Part shown: positions 8,225 through 15,655 of the stretch, in pieces
How positions within the stretch are numbered: the stretch's first letter is position 1
How the letters are laid out: every line of letters starts with the position of its first letter
Source: Gemmatimonadota bacterium
GTDB taxonomy: Bacteria; Gemmatimonadota; Gemmatimonadetes; Longimicrobiales; Gaopeijiaceae
Assembly: GCA_015664885.1 (NCBI GenBank)
Contig: DQPL01000071.1
Coordinates: 1 to 42,390 of the forward strand
Length of the DNA stretch: 42,390 nucleotides
Direction of reading: 5' to 3'
Notes under the pieces: generated by a model
What the model was told of the DNA's origin: nothing
What the model saw: the letters and a program-made list of their open reading frames with translations, nothing else
The model's database searches: none
Program-made: the position numbers and the translations under genes

Positions 8225-8524
8225 TCAGCCGGAAACTTCGTCCAGCCTGGCGACGCGGCTACGAAGATGCTTGGAGGGCTTGAAAACGGGCACGGACCGT
8301 GAGGGCACTTCGACCGGATCCCCCGTTCGGGGGTTGCGAGCGACCCGCGTCTTCCGCTTGCGCACCTTGAAGGTACCAAAGCCTCGGATCTCGATGTTGT
8401 CGCCGTTCGCAAGCGCACGCTTCACGGCATTCAGAAAGCCATCCACGACGAGTGCGCAGTCCTTCTTGGTGATCCCGGGGCCGATCGCTTCGGCCACCTG
8501 CTCGACCAGGTCCGCCTTCGTCAT
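8225..8524 (-). CDS. HU/IHF-family DNA-binding protein
   Basis: A 99-aa nucleoid protein. It has the DNABII architecture: helical dimerisation part (MTKADLVEQVAEAIG, then VVDGFLNAVKRAL), GDNIEIRGFGTFKVRKRK, and the DNA-intercalating arm with ARNPRTGDPVEVPSRSVPVF followed by KPSKHLR. It bends DNA as a dimer. Sequence alone does not separate HU from IHF. The ATG is preceded closely by GGAGGAAGG. It stands between carA and the ECF sigma gene, all on the minus strand. Confidence 0.93.
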   Translation of the reverse strand: MTKADLVEQVAEAIGPGITKKDCALVVDGFLNAVKRALANGDNIEIRGFGTFKVRKRKTRVARNPRTGDPVEVPSRSVPVFKPSKHLRSRVARLDEVSG

Positions 8525-8664
8525 CCTTCCTCCAGAAGATCGTCTTCAAGGGGCTTCTGAATGCAGTTGCCTCGCTAGGGGGCAGGCACGGTAACGACGG
8601 CTTGGTACGGCCGCAAGGTGGCCGGAATCGTTGTTACAGCATGGACTTAGGTGCGAGACCCGAA

Positions 8665-9765
8665 TCAGGCCGAGGACCCTCGGCGCTCTTCCATGAGCTC
8701 GAGGAAGCGGTCGAAGAGATAGCGACTGTCGTGCGGCCCCGGGGCTGCCTCGGGATGATACTGCACCGAGAGCACAGGGTATTCGCGGTGCTCGACACCC
8801 TCGACCGTGAGGTCGTAGAGATTGAGATGAGTGAGCCGCAAATCGGGGGCGCCCGGAATCTGGTCGCCTTCGCCACCGCTCACGGCAAAACCGTGGTTCT
8901 GCGAAGTAATCTCCACCTTCTGGTTGTCGAGGTTCTTCACGGGATGGTTTCCACCGTGGTGTCCAAACGGGAGCTTGAACGTGCTAGCTCCATAAGCACG
9001 ACAAATGAGCTGATGTCCCAGGCAGATTCCAAAGACCGGTACGTCAGCCTTGGCGAGCCCCAGGATCGCGGCCTCAGCCTGCTCAACCGCCGCCGGGTCT
9101 CCGGGCCCGTTGGAGACGAACATGCCGTCCGGCGGATCGTCGAGGATCTCCTCAACCGGCGTGTTCGCCGGAATAACGGTGACCCGACAGCCACGTTCGG
9201 CGAGCAGCTTCGGGGAATGGGCCTTCACCCCAAAATCGTAAGCCAAGACGTGGAAGCGCTCTTCCCCAACAGCGGGCACGGAGTATGGCTGCTCCGTCGA
9301 CACTCCGCAGGCGAGCTCGAGGCCCTCCATGAGCGGGTGCGCCAGCACCTGCTCCAACACCTGCTCTTCGGCCGTATCCACGAGAGCGATTGCCCCGCGC
9401 ATCGCTCCTTGCGAACGGATGTGGCGCGTGAGCGCACGCGTGTCGAGATCGGCGATTCCCGTGATGCCGTGCTGCTTCAGATAGGCGTCGAGGCCGCCTT
9501 CGGCGCGCCAGTTGGAGTGGAGCCGCGAGGCTTCGCGAACGATGAAGCCCGCGACCTGAGGGACCGGAGATTCACAGTCCTCGGAGTTGACGCCGTAGTT
9601 GCCGATGAGCGGGTAGGTCATGGTGACCAACTGGCCCGTGTACGACGGGTCCGTCAGGACCTCCTGATACCCCGTCATACAGGTGTTGAAGACTACCTCA
9701 CCCAGCGCGAGATCCGACGCGCCCACGAGGTCACCGTCGAAGCGGCGACCGTCTTCTAAGAGCAA
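8665..9765 (-). CDS. carA: Carbamoyl-phosphate synthase small subunit
   Basis: A 366-aa glutamine amidotransferase subunit that delivers ammonia for carbamoyl phosphate in the pyrimidine and arginine pathways. The N-terminal domain (GEVVFNTCMTGYQEVLTDPS) is CarA-specific. The class I amidotransferase domain has nucleophile Cys248 (FGICLGHQL) with His337 and Glu339 (VQYHPEAAPGPHDS). No ATG fits the N-terminus. The best start is TTG (9763-9765), with an in-frame CTG six codons upstream as an alternative. carB is not in the window. Confidence 0.95.
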   Translation of the reverse strand: MLLEDGRRFDGDLVGASDLALGEVVFNTCMTGYQEVLTDPSYTGQLVTMTYPLIGNYGVNSEDCESPVPQVAGFIVREASRLHSNWRAEGGLDAYLKQHGITGIADLDTRALTRHIRSQGAMRGAIALVDTAEEQVLEQVLAHPLMEGLELACGVSTEQPYSVPAVGEERFHVLAYDFGVKAHSPKLLAERGCRVTVIPANTPVEEILDDPPDGMFVSNGPGDPAAVEQAEAAILGLAKADVPVFGICLGHQLICRAYGASTFKLPFGHHGGNHPVKNLDNQKVEITSQNHGFAVSGGEGDQIPGAPDLRLTHLNLYDLTVEGVEHREYPVLSVQYHPEAAPGPHDSRYLFDRFLELMEERRGSSA

Positions 9766-9927
9766 GTAGGCTGTGCTTTCCAGGGATGCCTCACGGTCGC
9801 CAGCGGGTCGTCGGGCGAAAGCTACCTAGCGGGGATATGCGGTCAACCCGGACTCCCGACAGCGTAGGGTCATACTTAGGTTGAACGGCCGATTGCCCCT
9901 CGCGATCACCCTTTACATGAGCATGAG
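9766..9927. other. Divergent intergenic region carA / RNase H-like gene
   Basis: These 162 bases separate the divergently transcribed carA (-) and RNase HI-like gene (+) and must hold both promoters. I see no clear -35/-10 pair, operator palindrome or terminator. Confidence 0.5.
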
Positions 9928-10518
9928 ATGAGCACCGCAGTCGTCTACATCCACGCCGATGAGTCCTGTCTGGGAAATCAGTTCCAGAAAAGGGCCAACC
10001 CAGGTGGGGCCGGCGGCCTGGTGGAGGTGTGGAAGGACGGGGCTTGGGAGAGACGAGACTATTGGATCTCCGAGCCCGACACGACCAACAACCGTATGGC
10101 GCTCGGAAGCGCGATCGAGGGGCTGCGCGTGCTCAGGCGTCCCTGCATCGTGCACTTCGTCTCGGACAGCCAGTACCTGGTGAAGGGAATCTCCGAGTGG
10201 ATGCCGAACTGGAAACGAGCGGGCTGGAAGAGAAAGTCCGGCAAGATCGAGAACCTGCAGCTCTGGAAACGCTTGGACACCCTTCTCCAGCGCCACGACA
10301 TGCGCCCCCTCTGGGTGAAGGGCCACGCGGGGCATCCAGAAAACGAGTACGCCAACGAGCTCGCGACCACCGCTGCCAAGGATCGCTCGAACTCAGGCGG
10401 ACTGATCGACTCAGGCTTCCAGGAGTGGCTGGACGCGCTGCGCGAAAAGGGGAAATACCTGGACTACATGGAGTTTCAGGCGCCGAAGGATCGCTTCGGA
10501 GGGAAGAAGAAGAAGTAG
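9928..10518 (+). CDS. RNase HI-like protein with substituted catalytic residues
   Basis: A 196-aa protein collinear with E. coli RNase HI: YIHADESCLGN, a short insertion, PGGAGG, TTNNRM, FVSDSQYLVKGISEW, NWKRAGWK, LWVKGHAGHPENE and ANELATTAA. Aligning by eye, catalytic Asp10 is present (Asp11) and Asp70 is present (Asp80), as is the His124 equivalent (His134). The Glu48 position is Ala58 (NNRMAL instead of NNRMEL) and the Asp134 position is Asn143. A C-terminal extension of about 45 residues ends in GGKKKK. It probably binds RNA/DNA hybrids, but normal hydrolysis is doubtful unless Glu64 or another acid substitutes. It is the only complete plus-strand gene in the window. Confidence 0.85.
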   Translation: MSTAVVYIHADESCLGNQFQKRANPGGAGGLVEVWKDGAWERRDYWISEPDTTNNRMALGSAIEGLRVLRRPCIVHFVSDSQYLVKGISEWMPNWKRAGWKRKSGKIENLQLWKRLDTLLQRHDMRPLWVKGHAGHPENEYANELATTAAKDRSNSGGLIDSGFQEWLDALREKGKYLDYMEFQAPKDRFGGKKKK

Positions 10519-10554
10519 GGGCGCCGACCCGGGAAGGCAGCGCCAACCCTGGGT

Positions 10555-10579
10555 GGGAGCTTCGAACACCCCTGCTCCC
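10555..10579 (+). terminator. Possible weak terminator after RNase H-like gene
   Basis: GGGAGC (10555-10560) pairs with GCTCCC (10574-10579) around a 13-base loop, 37 bases after the stop codon. A short TTTT follows 10 bases later, at 10590-10593. The stem is short and the T-run is not adjacent, so this is tentative. Confidence 0.3.
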
Positions 10580-10589
10580 AAGGGTCGCG

Positions 10590-10719
10590 TTTTCAGGGGT
10601 GAGATTTGGATGTGAGCCAAGGCGGGCAAGGTGAGCGAGCGAGGCGTAGCAAACTACGCCGCAGCCGAGTCGAGTCCGTAGTCCCAACGCGGGCTCGCGC
10701 CGAAGATTACCCCTGAAAA
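10590..10719. repeat. 130-base element bounded by 11-bp inverted repeats
   Basis: TTTTCAGGGGT (10590-10600) and ACCCCTGAAAA (10709-10719) are perfect reverse complements 108 bases apart. Between them is a perfect 7-bp hairpin GGCGTAG-CAAA-CTACGCC (10643-10660). The layout resembles a REP-like or MITE-like unit, or one large folded RNA. No target-site duplication is evident, and I found no second copy in the window. The right arm also supplies the T-tract of the minus-strand terminator at 10715-10760. Confidence 0.5.
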
Positions 10720-10760
10720 AGCGAAAGGGCCCGAACCGTAGTTGCCTACGATCGGGCCCT
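10715..10760 (-). terminator. Strong intrinsic terminator, minus strand
   Basis: 10726-10734 pairs perfectly with 10752-10760 (9 bp), and 10737-10741 pairs with 10746-10750 above it. On the minus strand the stem is followed by TTTCGCTTTTTC. No protein gene precedes it within 600 bases on that strand, and lipB has its own terminator at 11317-11341. It therefore most likely ends a separate transcript. Confidence 0.7.
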
Positions 10761-11187
10761 CTCTAACTCGAGGGACTCTTCCGGCCGCTTCACGCTGCGC
10801 CCTTCAGCTCCCTACCGCGCTGTCGGATCCTGGCCCTGCTTGGGTCCGCCTTCGTGCCGGCGGCCAGGCCTCTCTCCTTTCACCCTCGTATTGTCGCGCG
10901 GTCGCGACCGAGAGCACCCCTTCGCTTTCGGGGCTTCTGATGGGGGCCAGCGAACTCCCCCACCTGGCTCCCCAGAAATCCCAAGTTCCGGTTTGCCTCA
11001 CCACCTCTGCGCCGTCGCGCCTGGCAGCTCACTCTTCAGACTCATCTGAGGGATGACCAACGCCATCGTCTTTCGATGATCCGCATCTGAATTGCGAAAG
11101 ATAGATACCGGTTCGTTAGCACGATGGCAAGGGTCCGATGGAGAAACATCTGTGGTTCTACGTATGACGACCTAAGTGGTTGTTGTA
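10726..11187 (-). ncRNA. Candidate structured noncoding RNA of unknown family
   Basis: This is part of an 844-base gap between the RNase H-like gene and lipB with no convincing protein ORF. On the minus strand a promoter-like sequence (11194-11222) is followed by about 460 bases ending at a strong intrinsic terminator. The GC-rich part (about 10740-11050) holds several stems: 10829-10835 with 10862-10868 (7 bp), 10941-10946 with 10957-10962 enclosed by 10935-10939 with 10973-10977, and 10917-10920 with 10930-10933. I looked for hallmarks of RNase P RNA, tmRNA and SRP RNA and found none. Both boundaries are inferred. Confidence 0.45.
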
Positions 11188-11193
11188 TAACAT

Positions 11194-11222
11194 TTTAAAT
11201 GCTACGCCACATGTTTTTTCAA
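11194..11222 (-). promoter_or_regulatory. Promoter-like -35/-10 pair for the candidate RNA
   Basis: On the minus strand TTGAAA (11222-11217) and TTTAAA (11199-11194) are separated by exactly 17 bases. The pair lies inside a stretch of about 36% GC (11161-11320, counted by eye) in an otherwise GC-rich window. Transcription would start near 11187. TTATAC just downstream is an alternative -10. Confidence 0.4.
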
Positions 11223-11316
11223 GATTTGTTCAGGGCATTTGTAAACATATGGATTAGGGAACATTCTTTCCCGAAACAAATGGGTTAACGCCTATGCGAA
11301 ACATAAAATTCGCTTA

Positions 11317-11341
11317 AGAAAAGGTGGTCGCAGGAGCGACC
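11317..11341 (-). terminator. Rho-independent terminator of lipB
   Basis: GGTCGC (11326-11331), a 4-base loop and GCGACC (11336-11341) form a perfect 6-bp stem. On the minus strand it is followed by ACCTTTTCTT. It lies 22 bases after the lipB stop codon and probably ends the E1/E2/lipB transcript. Confidence 0.7.
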
Positions 11342-11362
11342 AGAAGCGTTGATTTTTGTTGT

Positions 11363-12028
11363 CTACGCTACAATAATATCGCGCAAAAAGACGTCGGCGA
11401 AGCGCTCGACCAGGGATTGCGACGCTTCGGGGATACCCACCGCACGACCAAGCTCACGCTCGAGCGATGTCACGGCCCGATCTGGGATCCCACAAGGGAC
11501 GATCGTGCCAAAATATTCGAGGTCGGTCGATACATTGAGCGCCACGCCATGAGACGTGATCCACCCCGAAGACACCCTGACACCGATCGCGGCGAGTTTG
11601 CCCATCTTGGTCCAAACGCCGGTCAGGCCGTCGTTGCGCTCGGCCTGCACGTCGAATGACGCCGCCACGGCGATCAGCACGGCCTCCAGGTCCCTCAGAT
11701 ACCGGTGCAGGTCCTTGCGGTCCGGCTTGAGGTCCAAAATAGGGTAGGCGACAAGCTGACCGGGTCCGTGATAGGTCACGTCACCCCCCCTCCCCGTCTC
11801 GAAGAGCTCGATGCCTAGGCGGCCTCGCTCGGCCTGGTCTATGAGAACATGCGCGGGGTCCGAGCTCGAGCCGAGAGTCACGACGTGCGGATGTTCCAGA
11901 AGTAGAAGCGTGTCGGGGATCTCGTCGGCCCGGCGTTTTTTCACCAACTCGACCTGCAGCGCGAGTCCTTCAGCATATGGGACGAGCCCCAGCTCTCGCA
12001 GCGCTAGTGGCTTACGCTGTTCGTTCAT
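11363..12028 (-). CDS. lipB: Octanoyl-[acyl carrier protein]:protein N-octanoyltransferase LipB
   Basis: A 221-aa enzyme that moves octanoate from ACP to the lipoyl-domain lysine of 2-oxoacid dehydrogenases, the first step of endogenous lipoylation. Motifs are LLLEHPHVVTLG, GRGGDVTYHGPGQLVAYPIL, the acyl-binding Lys144 (KMGKLAAIGVRVS), WITSHGVALNV, and the conserved Cys179 (GTIVPCGI). Its ATG is 9 bases after the E2 gene, whose lipoyl lysine is an obvious substrate. LipA is not in the window. Confidence 0.95.
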   Translation of the reverse strand: MNEQRKPLALRELGLVPYAEGLALQVELVKKRRADEIPDTLLLLEHPHVVTLGSSSDPAHVLIDQAERGRLGIELFETGRGGDVTYHGPGQLVAYPILDLKPDRKDLHRYLRDLEAVLIAVAASFDVQAERNDGLTGVWTKMGKLAAIGVRVSSGWITSHGVALNVSTDLEYFGTIVPCGIPDRAVTSLERELGRAVGIPEASQSLVERFADVFLRDIIVA

Positions 12029-12037
12029 GCCCCACGA

Positions 12038-13456
12038 TCAGGCGTCCTCAGGGAAGCTCTGGAGCATGTCCTTGAGCGCCGAGAGGAAGCGAGCGGCGTC
12101 CGCGCCGTCCACGATGCGATGGTCGTAGGCGAGCGAGAACAGCGACCGCTTCCGGATCGCCATCACATCGGCTCCAGTCTCGGCGTCCGAGACCACCACG
12201 ACGCGCTTTTCGATCGCGCCCGTGCCCAGGATGGCGGATGTGCCCTTCGGGATGATCGGGAGGCCCACCAGGGTACCTAGCACGCCGGGGTTCGTGATGG
12301 TGAACGTTGCACCTTGAATCTCAGCCGGCATGAGCTTTCGGTCACGCGCGCGCGTCGCCACGTCGACGATCGTGTTGCCGATGCCGATGAGCCCTAGATG
12401 ATCCGCGTCGTGAACAACTGGTACGATCAAGCCCGGGTTCAGGTCGACCGCCATGCCCAGGTTCACGTTGCCACGGTAGATCACGTTGTTCCCCGAGACC
12501 GCCGAGTTGACCGTGGGAAACTCGCGCAGCACTCGCGATACCGCCCAGGCCACAAACGCGGTGTAACTGACGCGGGCGCCCTGCGCTACCCAGCGCGCCT
12601 TGTTAGCGGACCGGATGCGGTCGACAGACGAGAAGTCGATCTCGATGAACGAGTGCACGTGCGGTGCGACCCGCTTCGCCATGACCATGTGCGCGGCGGT
12701 GAGACGACGGATCTTGTCCATCGGCTCCACCTGGTCGGCCGCGCGCACCGGGTACTCGGGATGCTGAACCTCGCCGTAGAACGCAGCCCAGAGATCGGAG
12801 ACAGCGGTTGCAGCAGCCGGCGCCGATGGCGGAGCGGCCGGCGCCGCGACTGGAATCGAAGCCGCAGGTGCGGGCGTCACCGCAGCGGGAGCCGCGGGGG
12901 CTGCAGGAGCCGCGGGCGGGACCGCGCCTGCACCCGATTCGATGAAGTTCAGAATGTCGCGTTTGGTTACGCGACCGGCATGCCCCGTTCCCGGTACGTT
13001 CGCTATGTCGATACCCTGCTCGTCCGCGATCTTCCGGACAACCGGAGTAGAGCGGGTGCGCAACCTCTCCTCGGCACTCTGGCCTCCAGCCGACGGAGCC
13101 GCGACGGTGGCGACGGGAGGTGGTGCCGGAGCTTCGGCGGTAGGCATCGTCGCTGCAGGCACAGCGGCTTCAGGTACAGCCGCCGCAGCCGGTGCGCCGA
13201 CGCCAGGCGCGGCACCATCGGGATCGATGAACGCCACGATTGTGCCGACTTCGACGGTCTCGCCCTCTGCAACCGAGATCTCAACCAGCGTCCCCGACGC
13301 GGGCGACGGGATCTCCGCATCGACCTTGTCGGTCGATATCTCCAAAATGGGCTCATCGCGCTCGACGGTCTCGCCAAGCTGCTTGAGCCACTTCGAGACC
13401 GTGCCCTCGGCAATCGACTCACCCATCTGGGGCATCGGGACTTCAATGCGAGCCAC
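12038..13456 (-). CDS. 2-oxoacid dehydrogenase E2 (dihydrolipoamide acyltransferase)
   Basis: A 472-aa protein with one N-terminal lipoyl domain (about 1-80; lipoylated Lys44 in EISTDKVDAEIPSPASG), a long Ala/Pro linker, a peripheral subunit-binding domain (about 133-175; STPVVRKIADEQGIDIANV then GRVTKRDILNFI), a second Ala/Pro linker (about 178-215) and a CoA-dependent acyltransferase domain with the active-site HRIVDGADAARFL near the C-terminus. It forms the core of the complex with the E1 subunits encoded upstream. Sequence does not decide between pyruvate and branched-chain 2-oxoacids; the KWLKQLGETVERDEP lipoyl domain fits either. E3 is not in the window. Confidence 0.92.
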   Translation of the reverse strand: MARIEVPMPQMGESIAEGTVSKWLKQLGETVERDEPILEISTDKVDAEIPSPASGTLVEISVAEGETVEVGTIVAFIDPDGAAPGVGAPAAAAVPEAAVPAATMPTAEAPAPPPVATVAAPSAGGQSAEERLRTRSTPVVRKIADEQGIDIANVPGTGHAGRVTKRDILNFIESGAGAVPPAAPAAPAAPAAVTPAPAASIPVAAPAAPPSAPAAATAVSDLWAAFYGEVQHPEYPVRAADQVEPMDKIRRLTAAHMVMAKRVAPHVHSFIEIDFSSVDRIRSANKARWVAQGARVSYTAFVAWAVSRVLREFPTVNSAVSGNNVIYRGNVNLGMAVDLNPGLIVPVVHDADHLGLIGIGNTIVDVATRARDRKLMPAEIQGATFTITNPGVLGTLVGLPIIPKGTSAILGTGAIEKRVVVVSDAETGADVMAIRKRSLFSLAYDHRIVDGADAARFLSALKDMLQSFPEDA

Positions 13457-13543
13457 GCTCGATCACTCCACTCTGTCGTGTCTGGGTAGCGACGCCTCGG
13501 TTACCCTCGGCGTCACCCTTCGGTCCTTGCTTCTCTTCAAGAA

Positions 13544-14566
13544 TCAGTAGGCAGCGAGATAGCGCACGGCCTTCACTACATCGTCCACTTGAGGGAGAAA
13601 GTAGTCCTCGAGTGAGCCCGAATACGGGACGGGCGCATCGATGGCCGTGACACGCAGCATCGGAGCGTCCAGCCACTCGAACGCCCTCTCACTGACTCGT
13701 ATCGCGATCTCTCCCGCGATGCCTCCGGTCCGCGTGTCCTCGTGCACGACGAGCAGCCTCCCTGTTCGCTTCACACTTTCAACGATCGCGTCTTCGTCGA
13801 GCGGGAGCAGCGTTCGCAGATCGATGACCTCGACTCCGACTCCGTCGCCTTCGAGCGTCCGCGCGGCCTCGACCGATTTGTGAACCATGGCACCATACGT
13901 GACGATGGTCAGGTCCTCGCCTTCCAGTACGGTGCGAGCCTCACCTAGCGGCACGATGTAGTCCTCGGCCGGAAGAACCTCGCGCAGCGCCGGAGCCCGG
14001 TAGAGCCCCTTGTGCTCCTCGAAGATGACTGGATTATCGTCACGAATCGCTGCCTTTATGAGTCCCTTCGCATCGTACGCCGTGCTCGGATACACGATTT
14101 TGAGCCCCGGCGTGTGGAAAAACGCCATCTCGATGTTCTGCGAATGGAACGGCCCACCGCGGTTCCCGCCGCCTACCGGTCCTCGAATCACCATGGGCAT
14201 CGGCCCGGCTCCGCGGTACAACGAGGTCGCGATGTAGTTGGTCAGCACATCGTATGCGGGTGAGATGAAGTCCATGAACTGCATCTCGACCACCGGACGG
14301 AGACCCATGTGAGCGGCCCCGGCCGCGGCTCCCGTGAAGCCACCCTCGGCAATCGGTGTGTCGATCACGCGCCGATCACCGAACGCCTCCAAGAAACCTC
14401 GTGTGACCTTGAACGCCCCGCCATACACGCCGATGTCCTCCCCCATGAGGAAGACGCGATCGTCGCTGACCATCTCCTCATACAGGCCCTCGCTGATCGC
14501 CTCCAGGAGCGTAACCTCCTCACCCCGCGCGGTCTTCTGCAAATGCTCGGGCACGACTTGGCTCAT
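13544..14566 (-). CDS. 2-oxoacid dehydrogenase E1 component, beta subunit
   Basis: A 340-aa transketolase-like subunit of the heterotetrameric E1. It starts at ATG 14564-14566 (MSQVVPEHLQ), preceded by a GAGGT-like site. A longer in-frame ORF to 14650 would overlap E1-alpha by 74 bases with an unconserved sequence, so I reject that start. Family motifs: LLEAISEGLYEEM, VFLMGEDIGVYGGAFKVT, DTPIAEGGFTGAAAGAA, EMQFMDF, GGGNRGGPFHSQNIE, VVHEDTRTGGIAGEIA and DAPVPYSGSLEDYFLP. It lies 10 bases after E1-alpha. Confidence 0.93.
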   Translation of the reverse strand: MSQVVPEHLQKTARGEEVTLLEAISEGLYEEMVSDDRVFLMGEDIGVYGGAFKVTRGFLEAFGDRRVIDTPIAEGGFTGAAAGAAHMGLRPVVEMQFMDFISPAYDVLTNYIATSLYRGAGPMPMVIRGPVGGGNRGGPFHSQNIEMAFFHTPGLKIVYPSTAYDAKGLIKAAIRDDNPVIFEEHKGLYRAPALREVLPAEDYIVPLGEARTVLEGEDLTIVTYGAMVHKSVEAARTLEGDGVGVEVIDLRTLLPLDEDAIVESVKRTGRLLVVHEDTRTGGIAGEIAIRVSERAFEWLDAPMLRVTAIDAPVPYSGSLEDYFLPQVDDVVKAVRYLAAY

Positions 14567-14576
14567 AGTCGATACC

Positions 14577-15626
14577 TCACGCGCTGCGCGAGTCCGATAT
14601 CTCGGCCCGCGTCCAGGGGTGGGGCATCGAGACGTCGGTGTATACGTCATCTACCGCGTCGGGTCCGAAAGGCATCGGCTCGGCGATCGCTTGCTCGGCT
14701 GCGACCTCGCACTCCTGCTCGACCTCTTGGCGAATCGCCAGTAGCTCACCCTCAGGCGCCCATCCGCGATCGAGCATACGTGTGTGGAAGAGCTCCAGTG
14801 GATCGCGGGCTGCCCATTCAGCGATGAGCGCGGGGTCCACATAGTCCTGGGAATCGTGCTGCGCGTGCCCCAGGCGCCGGAAGTAGCGCAACTCCACCAT
14901 CTGCGCCCCCTCCCCGGAACGCGCCCGCGCCGCGGCGCGGGCCACAGCCTCGTACACGGCGAGCACATCGGTCCCATCGACCGACTCGGCTGCGATGCCG
15001 TATCCCGGAGCCTTTTCCGTGAAGCTCTCCAGACGCGTGTTCTTGACCGTCGGGCTCGAGAACGCCCACTGGTTGGCCTCGACCATCAGGATGAGTGGGC
15101 AACGCTGGACGGCTGCGAAATTCAAGCCCTCATGCCACGCACCCGTCGAAGACGCGCCGTCGCCGTAGAAGACCATACCCACCCGGTCTTCACCGCGAAG
15201 GTTGAAGGAGAGCGTGATGCCCGCCATGACCTCGAGCATGGTGCCCAGGGGCGACACCGGACCCACGAAGCCCTTTTGATAGTCGACCCAGTGTACGTTG
15301 GCCTCGCGACCCTTGGTGGGGCCGGTGGCGCGCGCCATGTACTGACGGAAGAAGTCGACCAGATCTCCTCCAAAAAGGAAGAGCGCTCCGACCGCGCGTA
15401 CGGTGGGAGCCAAGAAGTCGCCCGTGCCATCCGTCCGGCGCCGAAGCGCGAACGCTGCGCCGACGGCACCCGCCTCCTGGCCCAGGGAGCGGTACAGGCC
15501 GCCGGTCATGTGCCCCTGCTTTTGCAGGAGCTCCAAGCGTTCCTCGGCTGCCCGCGTCAGGCACAGGGCGCGATACAGCTCGAGTAGCTGGTCGCGGTCG
15601 AGCCCTGGAGAGAGGTTTTCAGCCAC
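14577..15626 (-). CDS. 2-oxoacid dehydrogenase E1 component, alpha subunit
   Basis: A 349-aa ThDP-binding subunit that decarboxylates the 2-oxoacid and passes the acyl group to E2. The ThDP motif is GDGASSTGAWHEGLNFAAV ... VEANQWAFSS; the usual Asn-Asn is Ala-Asn here. Also present are GHMTGGLYRSLGQEAGAVG near the N-terminus and YFRRLGHAQHDSQDYVDP, whose serine region corresponds to the phosphorylation loop of eukaryotic homologues. The start is GTG (15624-15626). It begins 29 bases after secG and leads E1-alpha / E1-beta / E2 / lipB. Confidence 0.93.
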   Translation of the reverse strand: MAENLSPGLDRDQLLELYRALCLTRAAEERLELLQKQGHMTGGLYRSLGQEAGAVGAAFALRRRTDGTGDFLAPTVRAVGALFLFGGDLVDFFRQYMARATGPTKGREANVHWVDYQKGFVGPVSPLGTMLEVMAGITLSFNLRGEDRVGMVFYGDGASSTGAWHEGLNFAAVQRCPLILMVEANQWAFSSPTVKNTRLESFTEKAPGYGIAAESVDGTDVLAVYEAVARAAARARSGEGAQMVELRYFRRLGHAQHDSQDYVDPALIAEWAARDPLELFHTRMLDRGWAPEGELLAIRQEVEQECEVAAEQAIAEPMPFGPDAVDDVYTDVSMPHPWTRAEISDSRSA

Positions 15627-15655
15627 GGCTCACCGAGTCAGGGGCTGCGAACGGG

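Noticed and set aside
10742-11056. A 104-codon plus-strand ORF and a 66-codon minus-strand ORF within the hairpin-rich spacer
   Set aside because: Both lack ribosome sites, hydrophobic or motif patterns and plausible composition. The stem-rich sequence with a promoter-like site and terminator is better explained as RNA.
10726-11187. RNase P RNA, tmRNA or SRP RNA identity for the spacer
   Set aside because: The universally conserved core sequences of each class (GAGGAAAGUCC; tRNA-like ends with a T-loop; GGAAGGAAGCAG) are not present on either strand as far as I can read.
14567-14650. N-terminal extension of E1-beta by 28 residues
   Set aside because: It overlaps the conserved end of E1-alpha, is unlike any E1-beta start, and a well-placed ATG with a ribosome site exists at 14566.
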